The notes beneath the pieces are model-generated. The model had not been told where the DNA came from. It saw only the letters and a program-made list of their open reading frames with translations, and made no database searches. A DNA stretch of 60,000 bases from Tubiluchus corallicola (Eukaryota > Priapulida > Priapulimorpha > Priapulimorphida > Tubiluchidae), in the NCBI GenBank assembly GCA_030141605.1, contig JAQGDQ010002366.1:497160-557159 (forward strand), given 5' to 3'. The translations under genes were made by a program, and so were the position numbers. Positions 44,921 to 57,500 of the stretch are shown here, one piece after another; the first letter of the stretch is position 1, and each line of letters starts with the position of its first letter.

Positions 44921-46938
44921 ATTTCATGTCATAAATGTACATGCTTCTGCTAAATTGTTCTTTTTGCTTTTCTCAAGTAGTATTTCTACCTATCTGCAGA
45001 TGAATTTTTACCTGTTTTTTTCATAATCGTCTTACAAGCATGCCTTTAAATTTGACGAAGAATAAAAAATAGTATTGTGAAATGTACAACATTTGTAGTC
45101 TTTATTGTGCCAATATTTACAATTGCTTGTAACTAAAATCGTAATGTGGTACAACTTTACAAAGTTTTCGATCAGTAATTAAACAATGATGTAGTCAAGT
45201 CCTCATTTTAAATTTCCTATCGTCGAGATATTTAGCTTTGCTAACTCTAAAATAACCCATTGCTGCAACATGGCTTAAGTGTTGTACTTAATAGGATTAA
45301 TTTTGTGCATTATCATCGAGTTCACTGGATTATCATCAGGTAGTCTAAGCATATGCCCAATCCATCATCTTAAACAGTGTCTTTTTATTTTTTTTCTTGT
45401 CCAAGGTTCTTCTTTTATTTTTTCATACAGATCTTTATTTGAGATTTTCTTTGGCCATCTGATACCCAAAATGTTTCTGTAATTTCGCCTTTGAAACGCA
45501 TCGATTTTAGCTTATGATTTTAATGTCTAGAGCTCAGAGTTGTACAACAACACAGTTTCAACTAAGGCTGACAATATTCTAATTTTTGTTTCCAAAGAAA
45601 TCTTCTTATTCTCAAAAACTATTGTGAGTTTTGAATGTGCTAATAATGGCATAATTTTGCGTCTTGATATGTCGCCTTCTGTTGCTATGAGACTAGAGAG
45701 ATACTTGCATTTTTTCCGCAATTCATCACCATGACGTGTTATGTGAAACTCTTCAGTTTTATTTTTGTTTACTACATCATCCCTTTTCAGTTTTTCTTCT
45801 CTTTAGTTTTTTATTTCGTATAATTCTTCTTTGTTTCTTGTAATCTGTGCTACATCATCAACATACTGCATAGGGATAGTAGTTGACATACTTTGTGGAG
45901 ACGAGTAACTGTGTTCTTGTCTTACTTCATTTATTATTAATTCAGGCCCATGAATTGTGTAGTTGTGATCTTCTAGGTCTTTCAATGGTATAACTTTGTC
46001 CTTAGTGAGACCTAATGCAAGATGTAAAGTAAAAGGAACAGGGCTTAAGCAGTCACTCTGAGGTACTTCTTTGTTTGTAGAAAATGGCTGACTTAACTCT
46101 CCCTTCACACCTGACTTGAATTAATAGATTTTCCAACATTATATTTATGATGTCTATTTCATCAGTCTCAAAGATTTCTTCTAGACAGCAAAGCAGAGTT
46201 TTTCTCCGAACACAATCAAAGGCCTTTGACATATCGATCATGAGGATATATATTGAGTAATCAGCAGAAGAGATGCCTTTTTCGGCTGTTAATTGGCAGG
46301 CTTGTACTAATTCAGTTCCGTCCTGGTTGATATGCTGCTTGGCTTGTTGGATGTAAGTGTGTAACCTATCATAGAGCCTAGTCAATATACAGATAGCCAA
46401 ACTTTTCCTTATGAGTGTAAGTAAAAAGAAAAAGGTCTAAGATTCCTGTAGGACCTTTTTCTTATCTCTCTTGAGTAACGGGATAAGTATTCCTTTATGA
46501 ATGTCTTGCGGAAATGTGCGTGTTTCTGAAATATCGTGCTGAATGTCAGCGATTTCTGAATATAAATCTGATCCATACTTGACCAACTTAGCATTTAATT
46601 GATCAATGCCCGGGCCTTTGTTGTTTTTCAATGATTTTGCTGCGTGCTTTACTCCCTTAGTAAATGGAACTTTCACTGGGTCCTTTTAATACCAGCTGCA
46701 TTTTCATCGTTCAACATCTTTTGAACAAATTCTTGTAGGGCTTCAATTTCCTGTTTAGCATTAGTAATTAAATCATCACTTCTTTCTACAATCAGTTTTT
46801 TCTTTAGTTGAAAGTTCTGCAAAGTCCTTATTGATTAAAAATGCCCAGAAGCATTTTTGTTTGCTCAGTATCTTCTGCGATACCACCAATCACCTTTTTT
46901 CCTCTATTTGTTTTAGCTTTTCATGAATTTGTTTTAGA

Positions 46939-46943
<5 letters not shown>

Positions 46944-46993
<50 letters not shown>
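46944..46993. repeat. (TA)n microsatellite flanked by TTTCA/TGAAA
   Basis: About 25 TA units; with flanks TTTCA and TGAAA the whole block is a perfect palindrome. It lies at the 3' side of the nested LINE and may be its tail. Confidence 0.85.
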
Positions 46994-46999
<6 letters not shown>

Positions 47000-47000
<1 letters not shown>

Positions 47001-47800
47001 ATAATAACTATATAATATATATAAAGATATAATAATATTTATTTGCCATAAAAAATCGATATTCATAACTATAAAAGCATAAAAGAAGAACATCGCAGCA
47101 TGAGAATAAAATTCACACAACTGTTAAAGGCAAATGCATCCTGTGCAAACTAAAAACTACTGTGACAAAAATTTAGAACAAAATATACATTGTAATGTTA
47201 CACGCAAGTTATATACAATATATGCATACAATTTAAAATGGACGTGGGTAAATAAAATTTGCGGATGAATATATATTATCGTTTACGTATGTAGGGTTTT
47301 CAAAACGATTTAATGTATGTATTTTTAATTTTGATTTGAATTAGTCGAAAGACTTGATTTGTTTTAAACTTGATGGCAGGGTATTCCAAAGTTGAACTCC
47401 TTGTTTAGTGATAGAATTATTGCCGTATTTGTTATTAGTGCGTATTTGTTTAATATTGTGTGTTCTTGGATTTAATGTTGGCTCCAAGAGGAGTGGAAGC
47501 TTATTTTTGATGAAGGGCTAATTTTTGCTAATATTGTTGATGTATTTATATAAAAACAGGATTGTGTAGAAGTCTTTATGTGCTTGTAAAACTGGGATTT
47601 TAAACATTGTTCTTAATTCTGTTGCAGAGGTTTGATTTGTTATGAGAGACGTTTTATTTGAATAACCAGCGACTAATCGTAATGCATAATTTTGAAGACT
47701 ATTTAGTTTGTTATAGCTGTCTCTTGAAACTTCATGAAAAAGTGTGCATCCGTATAAAAAGTGCGGTAGAATGAGTTTTAAAAATTAATAACTTTGCGTT
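47000..47800 (-). mobile_element. CR1-like LINE C-terminal fragment nested in the RTE LINE
   Basis: Minus-strand frames read LPHFLYGCTLFHEVSRDSY, LQNYALRLVAGYSNKTSL, MFKIPVLQAHKDFYTILF and GVQLWNTLPSSLKQIKSF, a CR1/L2-style C-terminal domain unrelated to the surrounding RTE frame. Boundaries are approximate; the host resumes as an endonuclease-side frame near 47,800-48,060. Confidence 0.65.
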
Positions 47801-48860
47801 TCTCCTTAAGATAATTAATTTCTGCTAAATTTTTACATTGGTGAATTTTATCTTTCTAAGCTTGCAGACAAAGTTTCTATCTCATCATTTTAAATTTTTT
47901 TCTATCACTAAATTTCACATGCCCTAGTATTTCTGCTGCCGAATTTTTTATGTGACCGTTGACTTTATATGACTGCAAATCTGTGTGTTCAGATATCTCA
48001 CCAGGTGGAGATTTATTAATATTAGTAAATATTTTGTTCTTTGTTTTTCTGCAGTATCTTTACCCATTTGACTGAAATCTTGGTCATAACCAAAAGTGAT
48101 CGGTGTCTATGTTTAAACTAGCATACGACCTGGAATTTCTTATTAGTGGCATGTGCATTTTCCTTACCATCTGTTTGATTATTTATAGGATTTCCTCTGG
48201 GTTCTCCATTCCATGACTTCTTTTTTTCTGTGTTGTTTGCCCGGTAGTGACATGAGCGGAATACAGTGTTAGTGACGACCGGATTTTTAGCTACAACAGT
48301 TACCGCTAATCGTAATCCATTTGAATTTGAAATTCCCTTTCCATATTTACCTAGATACTGTAGTAATGAATTATGCAGTGATCCAATCTTGGCATTGAAA
48401 TCTCCACAAACGATTAGCAAATGACTTTTGGGTACTGAACTAATAAAGTTATCCAAATCATCATAGAAAACATCTCTTAACTTGGGATCCTTTTCACTTT
48501 TTGCTAACATGGGTGCATAACCATTTACCGTAGTGATTTGCTTGTTTTTTTTGTACAAGTTTTGAGCGCATTAGTATATAATTCTTGAATTTATAATAGT
48601 ATTTGTGCAATTAAAATCCACTGAATAAACAAAACCCACCCCAGGATATGCGCTTGTGACATCTCCATGCAAAAGTACTTTAAATGTGCTTGTTATTTAG
48701 AGAATAATTCTCTGCTGATTTCACATGCGTTTCTTGTAGTGCCAAAAATGTCAACCCATATTTGTCTAGATCTTTCAAAAGATTTTTTTCTTTCAATTTT
48801 GTTCTGAAGCCTTGAACATTAAGTGTTCCAGCTCTTATTATATCAGCATAATGATGTGTT

Positions 48861-51442
48861 GCTGGAATTACTAATTCTATGGCTGTAAACTAAGCATGCA
48901 ACTACGAGAATCTAAACTGATGCTGCTTCCGCAACTACCATTATTACACGCTTGAATCATTGCAGAAAGTGATTTATATTTACATTAGTGCTAATTGTCT
49001 TCGCTTGGTAGTCAATCAGTTGAGAACTATAGTCCACGCCGTAGTTCAGTACAAGACCAGTTCTAAAAACGTACCAAAGCAATACTAAATTAGTATTTTG
49101 CTGTGCTAATTATGCTAATAATCGGTAAAACTGCATTTGAAAAGTGCTATTGTTGTTTATATCATAGTAATAATTATGGCGACTCGCAATAACAAAAAAC
49201 ACTTACATTATGAAAGAAAAGAGACAATTTTGCAAAAAAATGAAACGATGCCTCTAGAACTATCGGAACCAGAGAGCAATGTCAGCTTTTCCTTTGCTCG
49301 GGGAGTAATCGACCAAGATATTTGCTGCATTTTAGACTATTTTGTGGCTCTTGGAAGCAGAAAAAATTTTTATCAATTCAGTATTAACAATAATGTCAAT
49401 TTAGGTCTGTATAGTTAAAAAGAAAAATAGCTATGTTGGAATTCTTATGCATATATTATGCTTTACAATTATTTTATACAAACTGATGTCATAGAAAAGT
49501 TGCTTCTATACAGGAAGTGGTAATGTGTGAAATGCACTGGTTACATCAAGGTTTCTCCAAAGCAAAAGTAGTGCTAAATTTTTATTTGTTAATTTCATTT
49601 TTTAATTTTTATTTTAATTCAGTACACATAATACTATGTTACATATATTTTACAATACACATAAAAATTATTGATGAAACAGATTAAAAATACTGACTTA
49701 CCTTGCCTAAAATTTACAACTTAATCACATAATATGTTTCGCTAGTTTAAAAAACAGAGAAATGAAACATCAAAGTTTATACAGCCACAAACTAAACTGT
49801 CATTATTACTTGTAGATATGCAATTTCTTAAGCTATAGCAGCTCTTCCTTATTATTACTTTTAAAGTGCAGAACCTCATGTGTACGTATTTAAGACGCTT
49901 TCGTAGACTCGTAATATCTAAAAATACTTATACTCTGATCTGAATTTCTCAATATCTCCTACAGGAGTTATGGAGCTGCTACATCCATAAGCTACTACAA
50001 TAAATTCCACTGCACTGCGATTTGAACAAAATACTTTTTACTTCCTTTGAACTATATTTAAATTCATGACATAGTGTATAAGCGCTTTCATATAATAATC
50101 TTAACTGTTTAAAACGGTTATAGAATGCATATTGCTATGGCAATAATTGCTTAGATTACACGTACAAGATTAGAATAGCCTCACTTCTAACTAAAAAGCA
50201 AACACAAACAAATCTAAATAAAACTTAAACGTGGTATAATTTTCTATTTACAACTAATAAACTGTTGTACTTGTGGCCACAGTTATCGTGTTGTATTTTG
50301 AAAGTAAAGTAGTACCTGCCATAGTATCATTACACTGAACAATTTAGATATAATTTTAATGCACGATTTTATAAAAGCCGGGCTTACGTCATTCACCTCT
50401 CTTGTATTTCTCTAAAGAGAGCATGAAGTCATCACGAAGTCCCTTAAAAATATTTTATAAGACCGATAATTGATATTGATTGCGTCTGCAAGCATTACTT
50501 GAAGTATATTCGCCAACTACGTATGTAAAATTATAACTAATTATAAAAAGAACTTGGTGAAAAGGATAAAATCTTACATGCTTATTTTTATACTTATTAA
50601 TTATTACAGGCATCATTAACAGAAAAGCGCCGATATATAAATGACAATGGGTTTTGGATTTAAACCAGTACTTATATTATAATAGGCATATGTAAACAAA
50701 TTTCATTGTACAATATTATTTTAATTAGAATATTCTGTAATGTTGTGTATCACATTAAAGGCACACTTAAGCGGTGTATCTCCTTATGTCTCTTGAACTG
50801 TCTTCTGCACTATGTGACTATTTTTATTGATTGAAAATGATTCAATGTTTTCATTTGTTTTACTGTAAATTTTTAATAGATGTCAAATAAACTAAACAAT
50901 GCAAGCAGACTGTAATGCGTCTGTTTAACTACATATTTACATATAGCACTACGCTTATTCTTTTTAACTGACATGTCAAGTTTACCACAGTAAATATAAC
51001 AGCACTTCGTGTTCATTGTAGTCGAGCTTGAACTATAATCCCAGTCAAAGTCGTTATAAAATGAGTCCGAATGCGAGTCCTTAACTTAGTGGACTTGAGG
51101 ATGGTAGCCATTAATAAGTTTGTCTATTCGCTATTTATATTTTTTAATATTTTATAATATATTAGTTGCGACACAATAGCTTAAAACAGCAAAGCCAAAC
51201 AGTACTCACATAATAAATTATTATGTTTGGCCGACTAGTCTGCTAGTAATAACTATAATACAGATCAAGTTCTCCGCTTACAAAAAGTTCAAAAAAGTTT
51301 AAAAAGTTCAAAATGCAAAATGCATTAAAAAGACAAACAATAAGACTGCTTTCCCATTCACTGTATCTGCATATTGTTAACATGTTGTTCTTCGTGTATA
51401 ATTAAGCCTGCTTTACATAGCGTGCATGATCAAACTCTTGGC
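48861..51442. other. Intergenic / ETS 3' UTR side, no gene seen
   Basis: AT-rich. An 80-codon ATG frame at 49176-49418 (MATRNNKKHLHYERK...) has a fair start context but no homology I recognise. Part of the right half may be 3' UTR of the ETS gene. Confidence 0.35.
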
Positions 51443-51515
51443 CTACTCTTGGGTACTAACTTCTAACAGCTCTCTTTGCTTGCGGTTTCTTAACTTCACT
51501 GGTGAATGAAGAAAT
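51443..51515 (-). CDS. ETS factor terminal exon
   Basis: 73 nt after acceptor TTGTTTTCTAG; completes Arg, then FLHSPVKLRNRKQRELLEV and stop TAG at 51443-51445. The FL.SP..L extension matches the Yan subfamily pattern. Confidence 0.85.
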
Positions 51516-54500
51516 CTAGAAAACAACATAATGCATTAATATTCTGCCATTTGCTATGTGCAGCCTAAGTTAGTTTTTGAACAAAACAGTTTTGCCGAAA
51601 AAATTGTCTTACTTTCGATCAATGTGCATTGTCAGCCTGTTTTTTATTATGACTACGTCAAACTCTAAAAAGGGTAGGAAATATATAGATGTAAAGTAAC
51701 CAGAAATGGTTCTTAAACTTTGGTAGGTAGCGCATTCTTAATTAACTATACTTACACAAGTTACGACAGCGGCTTAATAATCATACCGGAGCATATAATC
51801 AATGTTTTGGTTAATTGTTTGTTTTCAATTATCGAGAAAAGTTGTGTAAATATAAATTTGTAATTGATTGTCAATTTCTTCAGGCCCAACAATGAAAATA
51901 AATCTTTTATAGACTTTTTTGCATAACTCTGCCATGTTTTCCGAAATAAACAGTACTACTGCAACAATCTGTCTGACTGTTACCTGTAACACTGCCTTTC
52001 TCCGTTGATTTTCTTCAATATGTTCACTCTATAATAGTATCGGAGAGCTCTGGACAGTTTGTCAAATGTCATCTGGGAATGATTCTTCTGCACTCCCCAC
52101 ATTCGAGCAAGTTCTTCTGGTTCAGCAATGTGAAACACGGCGTTGGATCGATCCTTCCATCTGATGATATGCTTGTAAGCTTGCGGATTCTCAAGCAATT
52201 GATAAAGAAAGTCCCACAAAAGGCGCACGCCTGTATACCGCAAAAACACACAGTTAGAACATAAACAGTAATTTCGGATTTTAAAATCCTTTTTCAGGGT
52301 AACCATACTTAAAGTAAAAGCTCAAACAATTTCATACAAGCCACAGTTTCTTATTTGGATACAGCAAAAAACGCTCTAAAGTCTATTGTAAATCTCCAAA
52401 AATTCTCTAAAACCAAGGTTTCCCATAAAAACACTGGCTTGACAGAAATAATACGAGATTAACTTGCCCACTGCCTTTATTATTCCTATAAGCTGGTGAA
52501 GGATATTTAACAAAATCTTAAAACTTGATTTTAAAGAATATTATTGGGGTTTTACAGCCCAGATTACTGGTGCAAACACTAAAAAAGATATTCGCTTATT
52601 TTAAAGTGGCTTTTTTTGTCAGATCATAGTGGTTAAACCAATAGCCGCAGATTTTGAATACATGGTTACCGTATTTCATTCAACTTGATTAGAAATTATC
52701 AGTGCTAAAATGACCGAGTACAATCAGTACTGTATTTCTGACAAAAACGTGCTTTCCGTTAGTAATTAAATCAACATACATGTACAAATAAATGAATAAA
52801 CATAATTATGTATTGCTGTAAAATAAACTGTTGCAAGACTGCCTGATAGCCGCACCTTCCCCTTCCACATATTCTGCAATATTTATGTTGCGAATAATTT
52901 GTGATCCCGCAATGTAAAATCAAATTCAATGTCGTATACGTATGTAGCTTAATTGCACTTCTTATAAGATATGAGTTTTTAACTACTAACTGACATTGTT
53001 TTTTTTGTTGTTATTTATTTCTGCAACTAACTCAATGAACGTATTGTAGTACAATAACTGGAAATAAGTCGTATATAGGCATAATAATATTTAACTCAAT
53101 TAGTTGCAGCTCACTTGAATTGTTAATAGAGAGAGGCGGTTCGTTGTCTTCTTCAGAAGAATAACTTCTACTGCAGCCATCATCTGCAATTACAATACAT
53201 AAAGAATCAACAATATTTATAATCAAAACAAAAACAATAATGGCTCAAGAAAAAGATACATTTGATTCCGAATGGCTAAACAATTACTGTTGTTCGCAGC
53301 GCATTACAACTATTGAGGAAAGAGCGAAACATCAACATGTGGTAAGAATAACGGCTGGTTCATAATACCTGCTTGAAGTTATTTGATTAAATCAATTTAG
53401 TAAGTTTATGTCGTTTTATACTATTTCTTTCCCTCATTGGTTACTTATTATCGCAAGTTAAAACGCTGAAGAATATATTATATGTCTAAATAAAAAACGA
53501 TATTAAAAATAGTACAGATTCTAAGCCATTTTCCAAAATAAGCCGCTATCTATATTAATACTGAAAGAGATAATAATACTGTTGGAAAAGTGTATTTTCA
53601 GTATGGATGTACACGTAAAGCTGACAATGTAGTCGCTGGTTGTGCCGCAGAGGCGGGGTTCAATTAAATCTCTAAGCTAATATTTAATTACCAGAAACAT
53701 TTGGTAATTATTGTACATGATAACATGTACATGTGCTTTAGTCACTTATTAAAATAAGATTATGGCCTAACTAAGATCTCTGTTTTCCTTTAAGTATTCA
53801 GTAAACTTAAAACACCAACAAATTGCGCATAATTTTGGTATAACCGATGTCTAATAATCTTAAAAAACTAAAGGGCTGTTAGTGACTCCATGTAATGTCA
53901 GATAGGACTACGATTGTCAGGTAAATTCTGGTTCAAAGCAAACATTGACAAGGTTTGATAATAATTGATAATACACTTATTTACCGCAGATATGATCACA
54001 AACATCCGGGAACAGAATTACTGATAAACTGTCATTACTGGAAATTACCCGAGGAAAGTCTACAGCAGTAAACGCAATAGCAGGTGGATTCCATATTGTG
54101 TTACTTTTACTTGTAGGTCTAAACTCTCTAACGTCTTCACTGGTGTAATTTTTTTAATAATTGCAAACAATAGTACTTTCTTTTTTAGGCAAACGGGTCA
54201 TGATAATGAAGGTAATAGACACGACACACACATTCACACTACATACCATCAGACATTTAAAATTTATTTTATAATAAAAGTGTTTTTTCAAAATAATTTA
54301 ATAAATTAAATTGGCATTAAGTAATAGTAATTTGGTATTATTGTCTTAAACAGCATAATGATTCAAATTTTTAAGACAATACTTTATGGTTAAGCTAGTT
54401 GCTCATAAGCTTAAAGTGTATTTCGTTTAGATGTTCCAATAATATATTCCGCGAAAATATTGTGAAGATCCGCAGAACTTGAATTTTGATTTACAGTAAC

Positions 54501-57500
54501 TGTAAACTGATGTCAAAGTAGGCTTACAAGACGGTTAGTTGAACTTAGGTCATTTTTGCATTAGCTTTTTGCGTAATGTAAACTGATGGCAGATAAAAAT
54601 CAAGATTTCAAAGTAAAAACAACACAAGAACTGAAACCAAAACAAGAACTTGTCGGAAAATATGTACTATAGCAAAAGCGCGCTTTATTTGCACAGAATT
54701 CATAATTTATGGCTGTCAGTTTTGATGGTTATCGACTGGTAAACATGATTCGACACACGGTTTATTTCAGTTCACCAATTAAACCAAATGTACCAAATAA
54801 ATAAAACAGAATTTAATTTTTGTACTATGAATAAGTTAAGATCTATATTTCGATGCACCATTTTTGCAGCAGGTGAAATTCTCTTGTTGACTGATGTTCT
54901 GTTACGTGCAGTCTGATGTATTCAGTCTAACGTACGTTATTTATTAATTTTTACCTTACATGAACAGTCCATATAAATGAAGATTTTCCTTGCGCGGTTT
55001 ACAATAGTACATAGAAGTGATTCGCGTAAAAATATAAAATAATTAACATAAAAAATAAAGAATATCCTCATTAATGTTACATAAAAGCGTGGTTGTAAAG
55101 CTTGATCAGAGTTGAAAATAAAATAAAATACACTGTAACTAACGACTGTTTTAAGTACTTCCATGAATTTCTATTTAAATGTTTCAAATTTCGTAATTTT
55201 ACTTAATTTAGTTTTAATTGCATACTGACTGTAATGTTTCCTTGCTCTGACTGTAGACCGCCTTGTACCAGAGTTTAATTTTGTAGTAGGAATAAAAAGG
55301 AAATTTGACCGTCTAGTGGTCTGCGAGATCGTTTTGCAACTGAAATTTAGCTGTTTATGGATGTAATAGTAATAATATAATATAATGTAATGTAATGTAA
55401 TGTAATATAATATAATATAATATAATATAATATAATATAATATAATATAATATAATATAATATAATATAATATAATATAATATAATATAATATAATATAA
55501 TATAATATAATATAATATAATATAATATAATATAATATAATATAATATAATATAATATAATATAATATAATAATATAATATAATATAATATAATATAATA
55601 TAATATAATATAATATAATATAATATAATATAATATAATATAATATAATATAATATAATATAATATAATATAATATAATATAATATAATATAATATAATA
55701 TAATATAATATAATATAATATAATATAATATAATATAATATAATATAATATAATATAATATAATATAATATTATATTATATTATATTATATTATATTATA
55801 TTATATTATATTATATTATAATATATTATATTATAATATAATATAATATAATATAATATAATATAATATAATATAATATAATATAATATAATATAATATA
55901 ATATAATATAATATAATATAATATAATATAATATAATATAATATAATATAATATAATATAATATAATATAATATAATATAATATAATATAATATAATATA
56001 ATATAATATAATTTGGTACTCGGAAGCTCAAAGACATTTTGCAAGCGGTCAAAAAAGAAGCTAACATGCTGCTTTAAAAACGTGTAATTAATAGCCAGCT
56101 TGTTATAGCTTTTATATAATCTTTCGTATATATATAATAATTATGTTTTCCCAAATTTCACTATGAATTCATCGTAAATTAGAAACTTTAATTAAAAATT
56201 AAAATACTCACTGCTCATGTAAGCTTCAGGATTTGGTAAGCTTTGCTTCAACTTTTCCCCACTGGGCCCACTGACTGGGCTTACTGGTGGGCTAATAGGT
56301 AGCACATCTACAGAATTAAGATACCAATTAGTTGTTAAATTTTTAAAGAGATTAAAAAATTATTTTATGTACATTACAGATAAAAGTACGTGAATAATTC
56401 ACGCAATTACGATATGTGAATAATAGTAGTACACGGACACAATGCAGTTATAAAATTCAAACAATTCAATAAAAACGCGGTTATTAGAAAAAAGAGTATG
56501 AAGAGCTTATTTTCTGTTTTTAACTCCTTCGCGAACATGGGCTTCTCGAGAAAGCGTCCAGGGATAGAAAAGCTGATAGGCTAGAGGAACACATAGTTAT
56601 CATCTGTTCGTTGATAAGACAGACAACAAACAAACACTCGAGATGACCCGTAAGAACGTACTAGGAGATATATATAATAAAAATACCCAAAATTTCCTGA
56701 TACACACACGAAACTTTTACCTATTTTTACATAAAAAATGATTTTGTATGTCAACAAGAAACCTTAACTTACATAAAAATGTAAATTTATTTAAAAAATA
56801 AAATCAGCATTTGAAAAAATAAATGAACTTTGAGTGAGTGACTGGTTGATTGAATAAATGAATGGATAAATGAATAAATGAATGACTGAGTGAGTGAATG
56901 AATGACTGAATGAATAAAGCAAAGTAAACAAACGAACAAATCCAAAATATTCAGAATTTGTTACTACAGCAATCTTTCGTGTAACGTTAATTTTACAACA
57001 TATAAAAGAAGCAAAGATAATTATTGTATTATTTCTTAAGGTATCAAATTAATTTCTAATGCGTTAATAACTATTAAATTACTAACAGTATTATAGAACC
57101 AAGAATGAGATGGTGATAAGAACCAATGTGTTCTCCAAACTTTATTTAATAATAAAAATTTTATAAATCCCATAGAGGGATTTTGTGTAGAAAATATAAA
57201 TTATTAGGTAGTTGCACTATGACCAGGGGCGTACTGAGACATTACGATGCCCCAGGCAGATAAATCAGACCTGCCTATCTCTATTGTGGATTTATTGTGA
57301 AATAATTTGAAGCGCATTCGGAATTACATGTGGTGCATCAGTAGCATTATTACCTGGTACTTAAATGGTCATTGTTAATTACAAATATTTGCAGAGCCTT
57401 TATATTCGGGTGGACTGCGCAGCTGTTTGTGGTGCAGCACCTCTTACGTAATAATTGTACTTTTTTTATCACTTATACGGCACATACATAAAACCGGCAC

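Larger units (their letters stand above)
45270..48860 (-). mobile_element. RTE/BovB-type LINE, decayed, minus strand
   Basis: Read from the right: endonuclease start RAGTLNVQGFRTKLK and FLALQETH (about 48,840-48,725), then LLIVCGDFNAKIG (about 48,420), YGKGISNSNG, RANNTE. RT follows: GPGIDQLNAKLVKYG (about 46,610), motif A ILMIDMSKAFDCV (about 46,230), motif C MQYVDDVAQI (about 45,860). C-terminal: KYLSSLIATEGDI, LLYNSELW and RRNYRNILGIRWP, then WIGHMLRLP (near 45,330). This order and the GDFNAKIG and xxGHxLRxP motifs are typical of RTE-class ORFs. Many stops and shifts. A second LINE and a (TA)n are inserted between about 46,944 and 47,800. Confidence 0.8.

Noticed and set aside
49176-49418. 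80-codon ATG frame as a small gene
   Set aside because: Fair start context but no recognisable domain, signal peptide, splice partner or repeat homology; not enough to call a gene.
55826-56067. Open frames of 72-78 codons reading YYIIL repeats
   Set aside because: Pure translation of the AT pentanucleotide array.
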